A stretch of 64,000 nucleotides of DNA from Flavobacterium caeni (GCF_900101895.1 NZ_FMVF01000007.1:47006-111005), one strand, 5' to 3'; shown: positions 42,855 to 52,993, numbered from the stretch's first letter. Made by a program: numbers and translations. The notes: generated by a model from the sequence alone, not told the origin.

Positions 42855-43781
42855 ATGAACAAACTACTTATTGTCGGAACCGTCGCTTTCGACGCGATCG
42901 AAACGCCTTTCGGCAAAACCGATAAAATTTTAGGCGGTGCCGGTACTTACATCGGGCTGTCGGCTTCGTTCTTCAACCTGCAATCGGCCATCGTTTCGGT
43001 CGTAGGCGACGATTTCCCGCAAGAATATTTGGATTTGTTAACCGCCAGAAACATCGACATTTCGGGACTCGAAATCGTCAAAGGCGGCAAGACGTTCTTT
43101 TGGGCGGGCAAATACCACAATGATTTGAATTCGCGTGACACCTTGGTCACCGAACTCAACACCTTGGCCGATTTCAACCCTGTCGTTCCGCAAAATTTCA
43201 AGAACGCCGATGTGGTCATGCTCGGCAACCTGCACCCGCTTGTCCAGGCGAGCGTTTTGGACCAAATGACCCAAAAGCCGAAGCTCGTCGTGCTCGACAC
43301 GATGAACTTCTGGATGGATTGCGCACTGCCCGAACTGCTTGCCGTGATGAAGCGCATCGATGTAATCACGATCAATGATGAAGAGGCAAGACAATTGTCT
43401 GGTGAATATTCGCTTGTCAAGGCAGCGGCCAAGATCCATACGATGGGCCCGAAATATGTCGTAATCAAAAAAGGAGAACACGGTGCGCTGTTGTTCCACA
43501 ACAAAGAAGTATTTTTTGCCCCAGCTTTGCCGCTTGAAGAAGTTTTCGATCCAACGGGAGCCGGAGATACTTTTGCCGGAGGTTTCGCCGGATATATCGC
43601 ACAAAGCGAAAACGTGTCGTTCGAGAACATGAAGAACGCCATCATTTACGGGTCGAACCTCGCGTCGTTCTGCGTCGAGAAGTTTGGGACCGAACGAATG
43701 GAAAACCTGAAAAAAGAAGAAGTGGTCGAAAGGCTCAAACAATTCAGAGCGCTCACCCAGTTCGACATCGCCTTACAATAG
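42855..43781 (+). CDS. PfkB-family carbohydrate/nucleoside kinase
   Basis: A 308-residue ribokinase-like enzyme. The N-terminal GGAGTYIGLSASFF segment binds the sugar and the C-terminal DPTGAGDTFAGGFAGYIAQ holds the catalytic Asp and anion hole. The phosphoryl acceptor is not defined; adenosine, ribose or another sugar is possible. It lies immediately upstream of purF with a terminator between, so a purine-salvage link is only a guess. It has its own strong promoter. Confidence 0.9.
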   Translation: MNKLLIVGTVAFDAIETPFGKTDKILGGAGTYIGLSASFFNLQSAIVSVVGDDFPQEYLDLLTARNIDISGLEIVKGGKTFFWAGKYHNDLNSRDTLVTELNTLADFNPVVPQNFKNADVVMLGNLHPLVQASVLDQMTQKPKLVVLDTMNFWMDCALPELLAVMKRIDVITINDEEARQLSGEYSLVKAAAKIHTMGPKYVVIKKGEHGALLFHNKEVFFAPALPLEEVFDPTGAGDTFAGGFAGYIAQSENVSFENMKNAIIYGSNLASFCVEKFGTERMENLKKEEVVERLKQFRALTQFDIALQ

Positions 43782-43788
43782 CATACTT

Positions 43789-43814
43789 ACGCCTCGGAAA
43801 CGGGGCGTTTTTTA
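43789..43814 (+). terminator. Terminator of the PfkB-family kinase gene
   Basis: ACGCCTC (43789-43795) and GGGGCGT (43802-43808) with one G-T pair, then a T run. Confidence 0.85.
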
Positions 43815-43820
43815 TTGAAC

Positions 43821-43959
43821 AAAGTCGTAAAGTCTGAAGGTCGTAAAGTCCTAAAAGCCTGAAGACGCGATTAAGAAATTGAAAAACAACACAATGAAAT
43901 TCATAACATAAATATTGCCGTTACTTGTCTTTCGACTTTATGACTTTATGACTTTCGAC
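43821..43959. repeat. GTC(G/A)TAAAGTC-word inverted repeat
   Basis: Left: AAAGTCGTAAAGTCTGAAGG and a second GTCGTAAAGTC (43821-43850). Right: CGACTTTATGACTTTATGAC and CTTTCGAC (43933-43959), the reverse complement of the same words. It fills most of the space between the kinase terminator and purF. The middle (43860-43925) shows nothing else. Confidence 0.7.
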
Positions 43960-43972
43960 TAAACAACACACA

Positions 43973-45871
43973 ATGAGCGACAAACTCAACCACGAATGCG
44001 GCATTGCAATGCTTAGATTAAAGAAGCCGCTGGATTTTTACAAACAAAAATACGGCTCGGCGTTCTACGGCATCCAGAAAATGTATTTGCTGATGGAAAA
44101 ACAGCACAACCGCGGGCAGGACGGTGCCGGATTTGCGTCGATCAAATTCGACATGCAGCCGGGCGAACGCTACATCAGCCGTGTGCGTTCGAACGATGCC
44201 CAGCCGATTCAGGACATTTTCATGCAAATCAACCAGCGCATCAACGAGGAGTTGGCCGCGCATCCCGAATTGGCCGACGATGTCGCCTGGCAAAAACAAC
44301 ACATCCCGTACATCGCCGAATTGTTTTTGGGGCATGTGCGTTACGGCACTTTCGGCAAGAACAGCATCGAAAGTGTACACCCGTTTTTGCGCCAGAACAA
44401 CTGGATGCACCGGAATTTGATCGTGGCGGGTAATTTCAACATGACCAATGTGACCGAATTGTTCAACAGCTTGGTCGAGCTCGGGCAACACCCGAAAGAA
44501 ATGGCCGATACGGTGACGGTGATGGAAAAAATCGGGCATTTTCTCGACGACGAAGTCACCGATTTGTACCAGGAGTGTAAGGAGCAAGGGTTGTCCAAAC
44601 GCGAGGCTTCGCCCGTCATTGCCGACAAACTCGATATTGCCCGTATTTTGAGACGCGCCTCTAAGGGCTGGGACGGCGGCTATGCGATGGCCGGACTGTT
44701 CGGGCATGGCGATGCGTTCGTGTTCCGTGATCCGGCGGGCATCCGTCCGGCGTATTTTTATGAAGACGACGAGATTGTGGTGGTCGCCTCGGAAAGACCG
44801 GTGATCCAAACTGTATTCAACGTGGCGTTCGACAGCGTACAGGAGCTCACGCCGGGCAACGCACTTATTATCAAAAAGAACGGCGAGGTGTCCGAAAAAG
44901 AAATTATTCCACCGGTCGTCAAAAAAGCCTGTTCATTCGAACGCATCTATTTTTCGCGCGGCAGCGACGCCGAGATTTACGAAGAACGCAAACAGCTGGG
45001 CAAGTTGGTGTTGCCCGCCGTGCTCGAAGCCATCGACAACGATACCGACAACTCCGTATTCTCGTACATCCCGAATACGGCCGAGGTTTCGTTTTTTGGT
45101 ATGGCCGAAGCCGCCAACGACTTTTTGAACCAACGCAAAAACCAGTATATCCTCGACAACAGAAAGACTTTGACCAAGGAAAAACTCGAGGAAATTTTAT
45201 CGGTCAAGATCCGCACCGAGAAAATTGCAATCAAAGATGCCAAACTGCGCACCTTTATTACCGAAGACAGCAGCCGCGACGATTTGGTCGCGCACGTATA
45301 CGACGTGACCTATGGCGTGATCAAACCCACCGACAACCTGGTGATCATAGACGACAGCATCGTACGCGGTACCACGCTCAAGATGAGCATCATCAAAATG
45401 CTCGACCGTTTGAAACCCAAGCGTATCGTGATCGTGTCGTCGGCGCCGCAAATTCGCTATCCCGATTGTTATGGCATCGATATGGCCAAACTCGAAGGCT
45501 TGGTGGCGTTCAAGGCCGCGCTCGAATTGCTCAAGGAACGAAACCTGTACCACATTGTCGATGAAGTCTACGCCAAATGCAAGGCGCAGGCCAACCACAA
45601 AGACGTCGATGTGGTCAACCACGTCAATGCGATCTACGAACCGTTTACAGACCAGGAGATTTCAGACAAGATTGCCGAGATGCTTTTGCCCGACAACACC
45701 AACGCCCAGGTCAAGATCATTTTCCAAACCGTTGACAATTTACATAAGGCTTGTCCGAAGAATTTAGGCGATTGGTATTTCACAGGCGACTATCCTACAC
45801 CCGGCGGAAATCGAGTTGTTAACAAAGCATTCATGAATTTTTACGAAGGAAAAGACGCCAGAGCGTACTAA
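43973..45871 (+). CDS. purF: Amidophosphoribosyltransferase (PurF-like, Bacteroidota type)
   Basis: Commits PRPP to purine synthesis by transferring glutamine ammonia. The 632-residue product is about 130 residues longer than the usual PurF. The N-terminal GATase-II nucleophile is Cys9 in HECGIAMLRL, so an 8-residue propeptide would have to be removed; further on GQDGAGFASI and the PRPP loop VIIDDSIVRGTTLKMSI are complete. The long extra segment (about residues 55-120 and the C-terminal part) is a feature of the Bacteroidota form. No promoter is clear upstream. Confidence 0.9.
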   Translation: MSDKLNHECGIAMLRLKKPLDFYKQKYGSAFYGIQKMYLLMEKQHNRGQDGAGFASIKFDMQPGERYISRVRSNDAQPIQDIFMQINQRINEELAAHPELADDVAWQKQHIPYIAELFLGHVRYGTFGKNSIESVHPFLRQNNWMHRNLIVAGNFNMTNVTELFNSLVELGQHPKEMADTVTVMEKIGHFLDDEVTDLYQECKEQGLSKREASPVIADKLDIARILRRASKGWDGGYAMAGLFGHGDAFVFRDPAGIRPAYFYEDDEIVVVASERPVIQTVFNVAFDSVQELTPGNALIIKKNGEVSEKEIIPPVVKKACSFERIYFSRGSDAEIYEERKQLGKLVLPAVLEAIDNDTDNSVFSYIPNTAEVSFFGMAEAANDFLNQRKNQYILDNRKTLTKEKLEEILSVKIRTEKIAIKDAKLRTFITEDSSRDDLVAHVYDVTYGVIKPTDNLVIIDDSIVRGTTLKMSIIKMLDRLKPKRIVIVSSAPQIRYPDCYGIDMAKLEGLVAFKAALELLKERNLYHIVDEVYAKCKAQANHKDVDVVNHVNAIYEPFTDQEISDKIAEMLLPDNTNAQVKIIFQTVDNLHKACPKNLGDWYFTGDYPTPGGNRVVNKAFMNFYEGKDARAY

Positions 45872-45925
45872 TAATCAACTATTTTGTGCACTTTATCGAT
45901 TATTGATGTAGTTCATCTAATTTTT

Positions 45926-45956
45926 TTGTTAACAACTTAACCTCGGTATACATTTG
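45926..45956 (+). promoter_or_regulatory. Promoter of the small RNA at 45961
   Basis: TTG (45926-45928), 20 bases, TACATTTG (45949-45956): a full consensus match, with no gene downstream in a coding sense. Confidence 0.75.
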
Positions 45957-45960
45957 AATC

Positions 45961-46033
45961 ACCATAGCATTAGTAGGTTAAGTTTATGGTAGATTTGGGG
46001 CAAAAAGGGTGAAAGCAATTTCACCTTTTTTAT
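45961..46033 (+). ncRNA. Candidate small RNA of about 70 nt
   Basis: Immediately after the promoter (predicted start near 45962) is a stem ACCATA (45961-45966)/TATGGT (45985-45990), a single-stranded purine-rich stretch (AGATTTGGGGC), then a terminator hairpin AAAAAGGGTGAAA with TTTCACCTTTTT (one bulged G) and T residues. The complete promoter-stem-terminator unit lies between purF and sodA and codes for no credible protein. The family is not known to me. Confidence 0.6.
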
Positions 46034-46035
46034 TT
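46002..46035 (+). terminator. Terminator of the small RNA
   Basis: AAAAAGGGTGAAA (46002-46014), GCAA loop, TTTCACCTTTTT and more T. The extra G is bulged. Confidence 0.8.
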
Positions 46036-46087
46036 TGTACAGGTTCGGAATTTTGGTTTTACTGTAAACAAAATTCTTTCATATAGA

Positions 46088-46120
46088 AGCGGTTCGGATT
46101 GACGGATCGCTTTTTTTTTT
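46088..46120 (+). terminator. Hairpin with T run
   Basis: AGCGGTTCG and CGGATCGCT pair over nine bases with two G-T wobbles and are followed by ten T. It may be a second stop for transcripts from the purF side. Confidence 0.55.
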
Positions 46121-46121
46121 G

Positions 46122-46250
46122 AGAGTCAAGAATCAAGAGCCAAGACATTTACCGTAAATAAAAACAAAAGCGGATTCAATAGTTTGAATCCGCTTTGTTA
46201 TTGAATCAATCCGAGCAAGTCTTGACTCTTGGCTCTTGAATCTTGACTCT
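46122..46250. repeat. Long inverted repeat (AGTCAAGA words) enclosing a terminator
   Basis: The left arm, 46122-46145 (starts AGAGTCAAGAATCAAGAG), matches the right arm 46227-46250 (ends GAATCTTGACTCT) at 23 of 24 positions in inverted orientation. Inside, AAAGCGGATTCAA (46167-46179) and TTGAATCCGCTTT (46184-46196) form a 13-bp stem with a four-base loop and A/T flanks, a bidirectional terminator for sodA and for the purF side. Confidence 0.85.
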
Positions 46251-46257
46251 AAAAAAG

Positions 46258-46866
46258 TTATTTCTCCGTCGCGTATCTTCTGGCGACTTCCGTCCAGTTG
46301 ATCACGTTGAAAAACGCTTCGATGTAATCGGGACGACGGTTCTGGTAGTTCAAATAGTAGGCGTGCTCCCAAACATCCATCCCTAAAATCGGTGTACCGC
46401 CACAGCCCACTTCGGGCATCAACGGATTGTCCTGATTTGGCGTCCCGCACACGTCGAGCTTTCCGCCCGGCTGTACGCAAAGCCAAGCCCAGCCTGAGCC
46501 GAATTGCGTAGCGCCTGCCTTGGCAAATTTGGCCTTGAATTCGTCGAACGAACCAAAGTCGCGCTCTATGGCTGCGCCCAGTTCGCCGTTGGGTTGTCCG
46601 CCGCCCGTTGGGCTCATCACGGTCCAAAACAGGTTGTGGTTGTAAAAGCCGCCGCCGTTATTGCGTACGGCTGCATTTTTTTTGTCGAGGTTGATCAAAA
46701 TATTCTCGATCGTCAAGCCTTCGAGGTCGGTTCCTGCGATGGCCGCGTTGAGGTTGGTCGTATAGGCGTTGTGGTGTTTGGTATGGTGTATTTCCATCGT
46801 ACGCGCATCAATATGAGGCTCGAGCGCATCGTATGCATAAGGTAATTTTGGTAATTCAAATGCCAT
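46258..46866 (-). CDS. sodA: Superoxide dismutase, Mn-type (Fe/Mn family)
   Basis: Removes superoxide. The 202-residue product has the metal ligands His27, His77, Asp164 and His168 ([29 protein letters not shown]). The discriminating residues are Gly73 (GGGFYNH) and Gln145 (GTPNQDNP), as in E. coli MnSOD and not in FeSOD, so manganese is the likely metal; Bacteroidota enzymes can be cambialistic, so this is inference. No signal peptide is present. It has a consensus promoter. Confidence 0.96.
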   Translation of the reverse strand: MAFELPKLPYAYDALEPHIDARTMEIHHTKHHNAYTTNLNAAIAGTDLEGLTIENILINLDKKNAAVRNNGGGFYNHNLFWTVMSPTGGGQPNGELGAAIERDFGSFDEFKAKFAKAGATQFGSGWAWLCVQPGGKLDVCGTPNQDNPLMPEVGCGGTPILGMDVWEHAYYLNYQNRRPDYIEAFFNVINWTEVARRYATEK

Positions 46867-46901
46867 AATGATCGATTTAATTGGTTTGTAAATATTTTAT
46901 T

Positions 46902-46933
46902 CAAATTTAAACATTTAACTTTGGAAAGCGCAA
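46902..46933 (-). promoter_or_regulatory. Promoter of sodA
   Basis: On the minus strand TTG (46933-46931), 21 bases, TAAATTTG (46909-46902), 35 bases before the sodA ATG. Confidence 0.7.
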
Positions 46934-46972
46934 TCCTTTTTCGTTATAATTTCATTAAAGCGATTGATGATT

Positions 46973-47047
46973 GGGAGCTATTTCCCGCTTTCGCCATTAT
47001 CTTTGTTCGTACCTCACAAAGGATAATTTGGCTTAATCGGGGCTAGG
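46973..47047 (+). ncRNA. Structured RNA element, copy B (Flavo-1-like)
   Basis: CTATTTCCCG (46978-46987) can pair with CGGGGCTAG (47038-47046). Between them TTATCTTTGT (46997-47006) pairs with ACAAAGGATAA (47016-47026). Blocks and order match copy A at 27296, though the hairpin sequences differ and covary. It lies between the divergent sodA and AddA-like genes; the AddA GTG start follows 26 bases after the element. Confidence 0.65.
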
Positions 47048-47072
47048 GCATCTGCGTTTTAATACCGTTTAC

Positions 47073-50000
47073 GTGACCAAAACAAGACCATCCTTTTCCA
47101 TATACGACGCTTCGGCCGGTTCGGGCAAAACCTACGAACTGGTCAAGCAATACCTGCGCATCATCCTGACCGCGTCAAGAGACGATGCGTATCGAAATAT
47201 TTTGGCCATCACCTTTACGAACAAGGCGGTGCACGAGATGAAATCGCGCATCGTGGGCAGCCTGTCCGATTTTGCGAGCGACCAACCCAGCACCAAGGCG
47301 CAAAAACTCATGCAGGATTTGGCCGAAGATACCGGTCTAAAAGTCCCCGAAATTGCGCAAAAAGCCAAAAAGATCATCCGGCACCTGATCCACAACTACG
47401 CGGCATTCGACATTTCGACGATCGATAAGTTTACGCACCGCGTGATCCGCACCTTTGCACACGATCTGGATTTGCCCGTCACTTTCGACGTATCGCTCGA
47501 TACCGACAACCTGCTCACCGAAGCCGTAGACGCACTCATCGCGCAAGCCGGCGAAGACCCGGAACTCACCAAGTTACTCGTCGATTTCACGATGGAAAAA
47601 ACCGACGACGACAAATCGTGGGACATTTCACGCGAGATTTTCGAGACGGGCAAGCTCGCGCTCAACGAGAACAACCGCCACGAGATCGCGCAACTCGGCA
47701 ACAAAACCATCTCCGAATTTGTCGCGATCAAGAACAAATTGGCCGAAGCCGCGGCTGCGCTCGAAGCCCAGAACAAACAGCTCGCATTGCAAGCCATTGC
47801 GTTGATCGACCAAAACGGGATCAATCCGCAGTCGTTTTCCCGCGGGACTTTCCCGAACCATTTGGGCTACATCCGCGACGGAGTCTTGAAAAGTACGCAC
47901 AAGCGTTTTCACGAACCCGAGGACATCGCCATCAACAAAGCCGCCACCGATCGCGCGCTTATCGAGCCCTTGATTCCCGAATGGCTGTCGATTCTTCGAA
48001 CGGTGTACCGCAACGAAGAGAAACGCGATTTTTACCGCGCCTTTCTGCGCAATATCACGCCGTTGTCGTTGCTCAATACGGTCACGCAACAGCTCGATAC
48101 GATCCAGAAAGAACAGAACATACTGTCGATTTCGGCGTTCAACGCCATCATCCACGAAAAGATCAAAGGACAACCCGCGCCTTTTATTTATGAGCGTTTG
48201 GGGGAACGCTACCGACATTTTTTTATCGACGAATTCCAGGACACGTCCGAGATGCAGTGGCAAAACCTGATCCCGCTCATCGACAATGCATTGGCCGGTC
48301 AAGACGATTCGGGCCAAAAAGGCACCCTCATGATCGTCGGCGATCCCAAACAGTCTATTTACCGTTGGCGCGGTGGCAAGGCCGAACAATTCATCGACTT
48401 GGGCAAGGACGGCGACCAACACATTCCGTTCAGCAACAAAGAGCGCAAGAAAATATCGCTCAAGAAAAATTGGCGCAGCTATTCGCAGATTGTCGATTTC
48501 AACAATGCTTTTTTTGCGATGCTTGCCACCGAATTTGAACATCCGGACTACCGCGAACTCTATGAGCAATACAGTTTCCAGGAGTCCAACGACAAGGCGG
48601 GCGGGTTTGTCAAATTGTCGTTTATTGATGCTGACATTGACAATGAAGAAACCGAGGACGAATCAAACGATCAACAAAGCCGCTATGTCAGGGCCACGTT
48701 ACAGGCCATCCACGAAATCCGCGCCAAAGGTTTTCGCTACGAAGACATCGCCGTTCTGACGCGCAAACGCGGTCAAGGCGTGGCCATCGCCAACTACCTG
48801 ACCGAGCAGCAGGTGCCTTTGCTTTCCTCGGAGACGCTCATGATCGCCAATTCGGGCGATGTGCAGCTGATTGTTTACCTGTTGCGGTACCTGCAAAATG
48901 CCTTCGATTTAGAAGCCAAGGCATATTTCCTGCAAGGTGTCAGCAATCATTTGCAACACAAAATGCCGGTCCACGATTTTATCGCCGCGGGTATGGGGTT
49001 TGATGTCGAAACCGAATTCGAACGATGGCTGCAGCAATTCGATGTGACGATTTCGTTTCAGGAAATCCGTAAAAAGTCATTGTACGAAGCAGTAGAGACG
49101 ATCATTTCCAAATTTGTCGTTCATCCCAACAATGCTTATGTACAGTATTTTCTGGACATTGTTTTGGAACGCGACATGCGGGCGCAGGCTGGGATTTCGG
49201 ACTTTTTGGATTTTTGGGACAAATCGGGCACGTCGTTCAGCATCCCATCGCCCGAAGGCAAGGACGCCGTGCGCATCATGACGGTGCACAAATCGAAAGG
49301 GCTCGAGTTTCCGGTGGTCATCTTTCCGTTCGCCGACGAAGACTACAACCGAAAACCCAAAAGCAAGATTTGGGTCGAGAGCGATGTAGACGAATTTGGC
49401 CTTGAGAAAGTATTGGTAGAGAACAGCAGCATCGTCGCGGGATTCGGCCAAAGTGCCGCACAGGTCTTTGCGCAAAAAAAACAGGAAGAATTGCTCGACA
49501 ACATCAATGTGTTGTATGTAGCGCTCACGCGCGCCGAGGAACAGCTTTATATTATTTCAGACAAAAACCTGAACGCCAAAGGAGAATCCAAGGCCAACAC
49601 CATGTCGGCTTTGTTCTTGCGGTTCTTGACAGAAACAGGAAAGTATCAAGCCCATTTGGACACGTACACGTATGGAAATCCCGAGAAGTTATCACCGACG
49701 GCGCCGCCCGCACCGGGTGAATCGGTCATTCCTGTGGTGGCCCAAACGCTCAATCCAGAAAACATCAAAATCGCCAAGCGCGATGCGCTCATGTGGGGAA
49801 CGCACCAACAAAAGGCCATTGGTTATGGGAACAGCGTCCACGAAATTTTATCGTATGTAAATACCGCCGCCGATATCCCCATCGCGATAGAAAAGGCGCT
49901 CGAACAAGGCTTGATTTCGGTGGCCCAGGAACCAGATGTCAGGGGTCGTATCGAGGCGGTTGTTGGACATTCTGAACTGGGTGTTTTTTTTGCGATGGGC

Positions 50001-50249
50001 CAACGTGTGCTCAACGAACAATCGATCCTTCATCCGACGCTGGGAACCATCAAGCCCGACCGTATGGTACTTGATCCAGATGGGACGGTGTTGCTGCTCG
50101 ATTACAAAACTGGCCAGCCCGAAGCCAAGCACGCCAAACAACTCGAGACCTATGAATCGGCCATTGGTTCGATGGGTTACCGCGTGACCAAAAAGGTATT
50201 GGTTTACCTGGGCGAGACGCTAAAAATTGTACCTTTGCAAAACGACTAA
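47073..50249 (+). CDS. AddA-like UvrD helicase with C-terminal nuclease
   Basis: A 1058-residue protein with the N-terminal UvrD/RecB-type helicase: Walker A in DASAGSGKT (12-20), [16 protein letters not shown], the Walker [15 protein letters not shown] and motif VI-type [10 protein letters not shown] preceded by [16 protein letters not shown]-terminal PD-(D/E)XK nuclease has the Asp in DRMVLDPDG and the LLDYKTG motif. With the AddB-like protein at 53034 it should form an AddAB-type recombination nuclease that resects double-strand breaks. It starts at GTG 47073; no better ATG is seen. Confidence 0.9.
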   Translation: MTKTRPSFSIYDASAGSGKTYELVKQYLRIILTASRDDAYRNILAITFTNKAVHEMKSRIVGSLSDFASDQPSTKAQKLMQDLAEDTGLKVPEIAQKAKKIIRHLIHNYAAFDISTIDKFTHRVIRTFAHDLDLPVTFDVSLDTDNLLTEAVDALIAQAGEDPELTKLLVDFTMEKTDDDKSWDISREIFETGKLALNENNRHEIAQLGNKTISEFVAIKNKLAEAAAALEAQNKQLALQAIALIDQNGINPQSFSRGTFPNHLGYIRDGVLKSTHKRFHEPEDIAINKAATDRALIEPLIPEWLSILRTVYRNEEKRDFYRAFLRNITPLSLLNTVTQQLDTIQKEQNILSISAFNAIIHEKIKGQPAPFIYERLGERYRHFFIDEFQDTSEMQWQNLIPLIDNALAGQDDSGQKGTLMIVGDPKQSIYRWRGGKAEQFIDLGKDGDQHIPFSNKERKKISLKKNWRSYSQIVDFNNAFFAMLATEFEHPDYRELYEQYSFQESNDKAGGFVKLSFIDADIDNEETEDESNDQQSRYVRATLQAIHEIRAKGFRYEDIAVLTRKRGQGVAIANYLTEQQVPLLSSETLMIANSGDVQLIVYLLRYLQNAFDLEAKAYFLQGVSNHLQHKMPVHDFIAAGMGFDVETEFERWLQQFDVTISFQEIRKKSLYEAVETIISKFVVHPNNAYVQYFLDIVLERDMRAQAGISDFLDFWDKSGTSFSIPSPEGKDAVRIMTVHKSKGLEFPVVIFPFADEDYNRKPKSKIWVESDVDEFGLEKVLVENSSIVAGFGQSAAQVFAQKKQEELLDNINVLYVALTRAEEQLYIISDKNLNAKGESKANTMSALFLRFLTETGKYQAHLDTYTYGNPEKLSPTAPPAPGESVIPVVAQTLNPENIKIAKRDALMWGTHQQKAIGYGNSVHEILSYVNTAADIPIAIEKALEQGLISVAQEPDVRGRIEAVVGHSELGVFFAMGQRVLNEQSILHPTLGTIKPDRMVLDPDGTVLLLDYKTGQPEAKHAKQLETYESAIGSMGYRVTKKVLVYLGETLKIVPLQND
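50230..50237 (+). promoter_or_regulatory. Possible kbl -7 element
   Basis: TACCTTTG inside the last codons of the AddA-like gene, 22 bases before the kbl ATG. No TTG at the right spacing. Confidence 0.4.
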
Positions 50250-50259
50250 CAACAACTTT

Positions 50260-51450
50260 ATGTACGGTAAAATCAAACAATACCTGCAGACCGAACTGCA
50301 AACCATCGAAGACAACGGACTTTTTAAGAAAGAACGCATCATTACCTCGCCGCAGGGCGCGGAAATAACGGTAAACGGAAAAACGGTGCTGAATTTTTGC
50401 GCCAACAACTACCTGGGGTTGTCTTCGCATCCCGAGGTCATTCAAGCGGCCAAAAATGCACTCGATACGCATGGTTTTGGCATGTCGTCGGTACGGTTCA
50501 TTTGCGGGACGCAGGACATCCACAAAACCCTTGAAGCAACCATAGCCGATTTTTACGGCACCGAGGACACGATTCTTTACGCGGCTGCATTTGACGCCAA
50601 CGGCGGTGTTTTCGAGCCTTTGTTCGGCGAAGAAGACGCGATCATTTCGGACAGCTTGAACCACGCCTCGATCATAGACGGCGTGCGGCTTTGCAAGGCC
50701 AAACGCTACCGTTATGAGAACAGCGACATGGCCGATTTAGAGCAGCAATTGATAGCGGCCAACCAGGCGGGCGCACGGTTTAAAATCATCGTGACCGACG
50801 GTGTGTTCTCGATGGACGGCGTCGTGGCGCCACTCGACAAGATTTGCGACTTGGCCAACCAATACGACGCGCTGGTCATGGTGGACGAATGCCATGCCGC
50901 AGGATTCATAGGGGCGACGGGCAAAGGCACCATGGAGGCCAAAGGCGCGATGGGTCGCATCGACATCATTACCGGAACGCTCGGCAAGGCGCTCGGCGGC
51001 GCGATGGGCGGTTACACGACCGGTAAAAAAGAAATCATCGAAATGTTGCGTCAGCGTTCGCGTCCGTATTTGTTTTCGAATTCGTTGGCGCCGGCCATCG
51101 TAGGCGCGTCGATCAAGGTTTTCGAATTGCTCAAGAAAGACACCGCTTTGCGCGACCAACTCGAATGGAACACCAACTATTTCAAGAAAGGAATGAAAGC
51201 GGCCGGATTCGACATCATCGACGGCGACTCGGCCATTGTGCCGGTGATGCTTTATGATGCCAAACTGGCGCAAACCATGGCGGCCCGATTGCTCGACGAA
51301 GGCATTTATGTCATCGGGTTTTTCTTTCCCGTCGTACCTAAGGAAAAAGCGCGCATCAGGGTGCAGTTGTCGGCCGCGCATACACAGGCCCATTTGGACA
51401 AAGCCATCGAATCTTTTACCATTGTAGGTAAATCATTAAAAGTTATATAA
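50260..51450 (+). CDS. kbl: Glycine C-acetyltransferase (2-amino-3-ketobutyrate CoA ligase)
   Basis: Cleaves 2-amino-3-oxobutyrate with CoA to glycine and acetyl-CoA in threonine breakdown (the usual direction). The 396-residue PLP enzyme has the internal aldimine Lys243 in [14 protein letters not shown] and the family segments [47 protein letters not shown]. The start at 50260 ([10 protein letters not shown]) matches the family; an upstream ATG at 50227 is inside the AddA-like gene. No threonine dehydrogenase is adjacent. Confidence 0.96.
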   Translation: MYGKIKQYLQTELQTIEDNGLFKKERIITSPQGAEITVNGKTVLNFCANNYLGLSSHPEVIQAAKNALDTHGFGMSSVRFICGTQDIHKTLEATIADFYGTEDTILYAAAFDANGGVFEPLFGEEDAIISDSLNHASIIDGVRLCKAKRYRYENSDMADLEQQLIAANQAGARFKIIVTDGVFSMDGVVAPLDKICDLANQYDALVMVDECHAAGFIGATGKGTMEAKGAMGRIDIITGTLGKALGGAMGGYTTGKKEIIEMLRQRSRPYLFSNSLAPAIVGASIKVFELLKKDTALRDQLEWNTNYFKKGMKAAGFDIIDGDSAIVPVMLYDAKLAQTMAARLLDEGIYVIGFFFPVVPKEKARIRVQLSAAHTQAHLDKAIESFTIVGKSLKVI

Positions 51451-51495
51451 TCTCCATTTTTGCAGATTTTTGCCCGTTTTTTTTAACATATAGTT

Positions 51496-51525
51496 TTGTA
51501 GTTAAAAAATTACGTATTACTTTTG
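51496..51525 (+). promoter_or_regulatory. Promoter of the OmpA-family gene
   Basis: TTTTG (TTG 51496-51498), 19 bases, TACTTTTG (51518-51525): a full consensus match. The ATG is at 51561, leaving a leader of about 30 bases. Confidence 0.82.
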
Positions 51526-51560
51526 CTCAATAAAATATTGTAATCTAACAAAAATCAAGT

Positions 51561-52970
51561 ATGAAACATCTTAACAAATTATTTGCTGCTGCGTGCCTTT
51601 TTGTGGGGCTAAGTGCACAAGCACAAGATAGCAACAATCCTTGGGCGATTGCCTTCGGAACGAATGCAGTCGATACGAGAGTAAGTGCTGCAACAAAATT
51701 CGAGGACCAAATTTCACAGTATTTTAATGTAGAGGACAACTGGAACATTCTTCCATCTATCTCTTACATTAACGTGTCTAGACACGTGGGTAGCGGTTTC
51801 TCAGTTGGAGTAACCGGATCGATCAACAAGATCAAAAGATTTGTTAATACCCGCACAACCATTCCTGGAGAATACGTGGTTACAAATCCTGGTGATTTGA
51901 GCTACTATGCTGCCGATGGTACCATCAAGTACAGCTTGGGTACTGCGTTTGGCTGGAAGTGGTTTGATCCTTCAGTTCACGTAGGTGGTGGTTATGTATG
52001 GTTGGAAGATGCCAATACAGGTATCGTAGAAGGTGGTCTTGGGGTGACTTTCTGGTTTACAGAAATGGTAGGCTTGAGTTTGCAATCTACTTACAAGCAA
52101 TCATTCGACGAGCGTTTGGAGAGAGGTATGGCCAACAACGTACCTTCGCACATGCAACACTTCGCAGGTCTTACTTTCAAATTTGGAGGTAAAGATACAG
52201 ACGGAGACGGTATCTATGACAAAGACGATGCTTGTCCAGAAGTTGCTGGTTTGAAACAATTCAACGGATGTCCTGACACCGACGGTGACGGAATCGTTGA
52301 CGGTAGCGACTCTTGTCCAGAAGTTGCTGGTTTGGCTGAATTCCAAGGCTGTCCAGACACTGACGGAGACGGTATCGCTGACAAAGACGATGCTTGTCCA
52401 GAAGTAGCAGGTCCTAAGTCATTGAACGGTTGTCCAGATGCTGACGGTGACGGTGTTGCCGACAAAGACGACAAGTGTCCAGACGTTAAAGGTCCAAAAG
52501 AAAACGGTGGATGTCCATGGCCAGATACAGACGGTGACGGTGTATTGGACAAAGACGACAAGTGTCCAGACGTTAAAGGAACTGTAGCCAACAATGGTTG
52601 TCCAGAAATCACTGAAGAGCACATCATGAAGTTGAACGCTTACGCTAAAACTATCTTGTTCAACTCTGGTAAAGCTACTTTCCAACAACAAACTTATCCA
52701 GTATTGCAGTCAATCGTAGGAATCTTGAAAGAATACCCTTCTTCTAGATTTACTATCGAAGGTCACACGGATAGCGATGGTAAAGATGCGATGAACCAAA
52801 AATTGTCTGAAGACAGAGCTGCAGCCGTTAAAAACTACTTGGTAGAGAACGGAATCGCATTCGACAGATTGTCTTCAATCGGTTATGGTGAAACCAAGCC
52901 AATCGACACCAACAAGACTAAGAAAGGTAAAGCGAACAACCGTCGCGTAGAAGTGAAATTGGTAAAATAA
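51561..52970 (+). CDS. OmpA-family outer-membrane protein with TSP type 3-like repeats
   Basis: A 469-residue secreted protein ([22 protein letters not shown]). An N-terminal beta-barrel domain (about residues 25-210) is followed by five DTDGDGI/CPE repeats (residues 213-347; e.g. [19 protein letters not shown]), which bind calcium in thrombospondin type 3, and a C-terminal OmpA peptidoglycan-binding domain ([30 protein letters not shown]). The coding sequence uses AGA, GGT and GCT strongly, unlike its GC-rich neighbours, as in abundantly expressed genes. It links envelope and cell wall. Confidence 0.95.
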   Translation: MKHLNKLFAAACLFVGLSAQAQDSNNPWAIAFGTNAVDTRVSAATKFEDQISQYFNVEDNWNILPSISYINVSRHVGSGFSVGVTGSINKIKRFVNTRTTIPGEYVVTNPGDLSYYAADGTIKYSLGTAFGWKWFDPSVHVGGGYVWLEDANTGIVEGGLGVTFWFTEMVGLSLQSTYKQSFDERLERGMANNVPSHMQHFAGLTFKFGGKDTDGDGIYDKDDACPEVAGLKQFNGCPDTDGDGIVDGSDSCPEVAGLAEFQGCPDTDGDGIADKDDACPEVAGPKSLNGCPDADGDGVADKDDKCPDVKGPKENGGCPWPDTDGDGVLDKDDKCPDVKGTVANNGCPEITEEHIMKLNAYAKTILFNSGKATFQQQTYPVLQSIVGILKEYPSSRFTIEGHTDSDGKDAMNQKLSEDRAAAVKNYLVENGIAFDRLSSIGYGETKPIDTNKTKKGKANNRRVEVKLVK

Positions 52971-52993
52971 TTTCTACCTTAAATAATTGAAAG

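Noticed and set aside
46122..46250. Inverted repeat considered as ends of an insertion sequence
   Set aside because: Only 81 bases lie between the arms, no transposase is present, and the interior is a terminator hairpin.
52200..52615. Direct repeats in the OmpA gene considered as a CRISPR or minisatellite
   Set aside because: They are in-frame DTDGDG protein repeats with codon-level variation inside a coding sequence.
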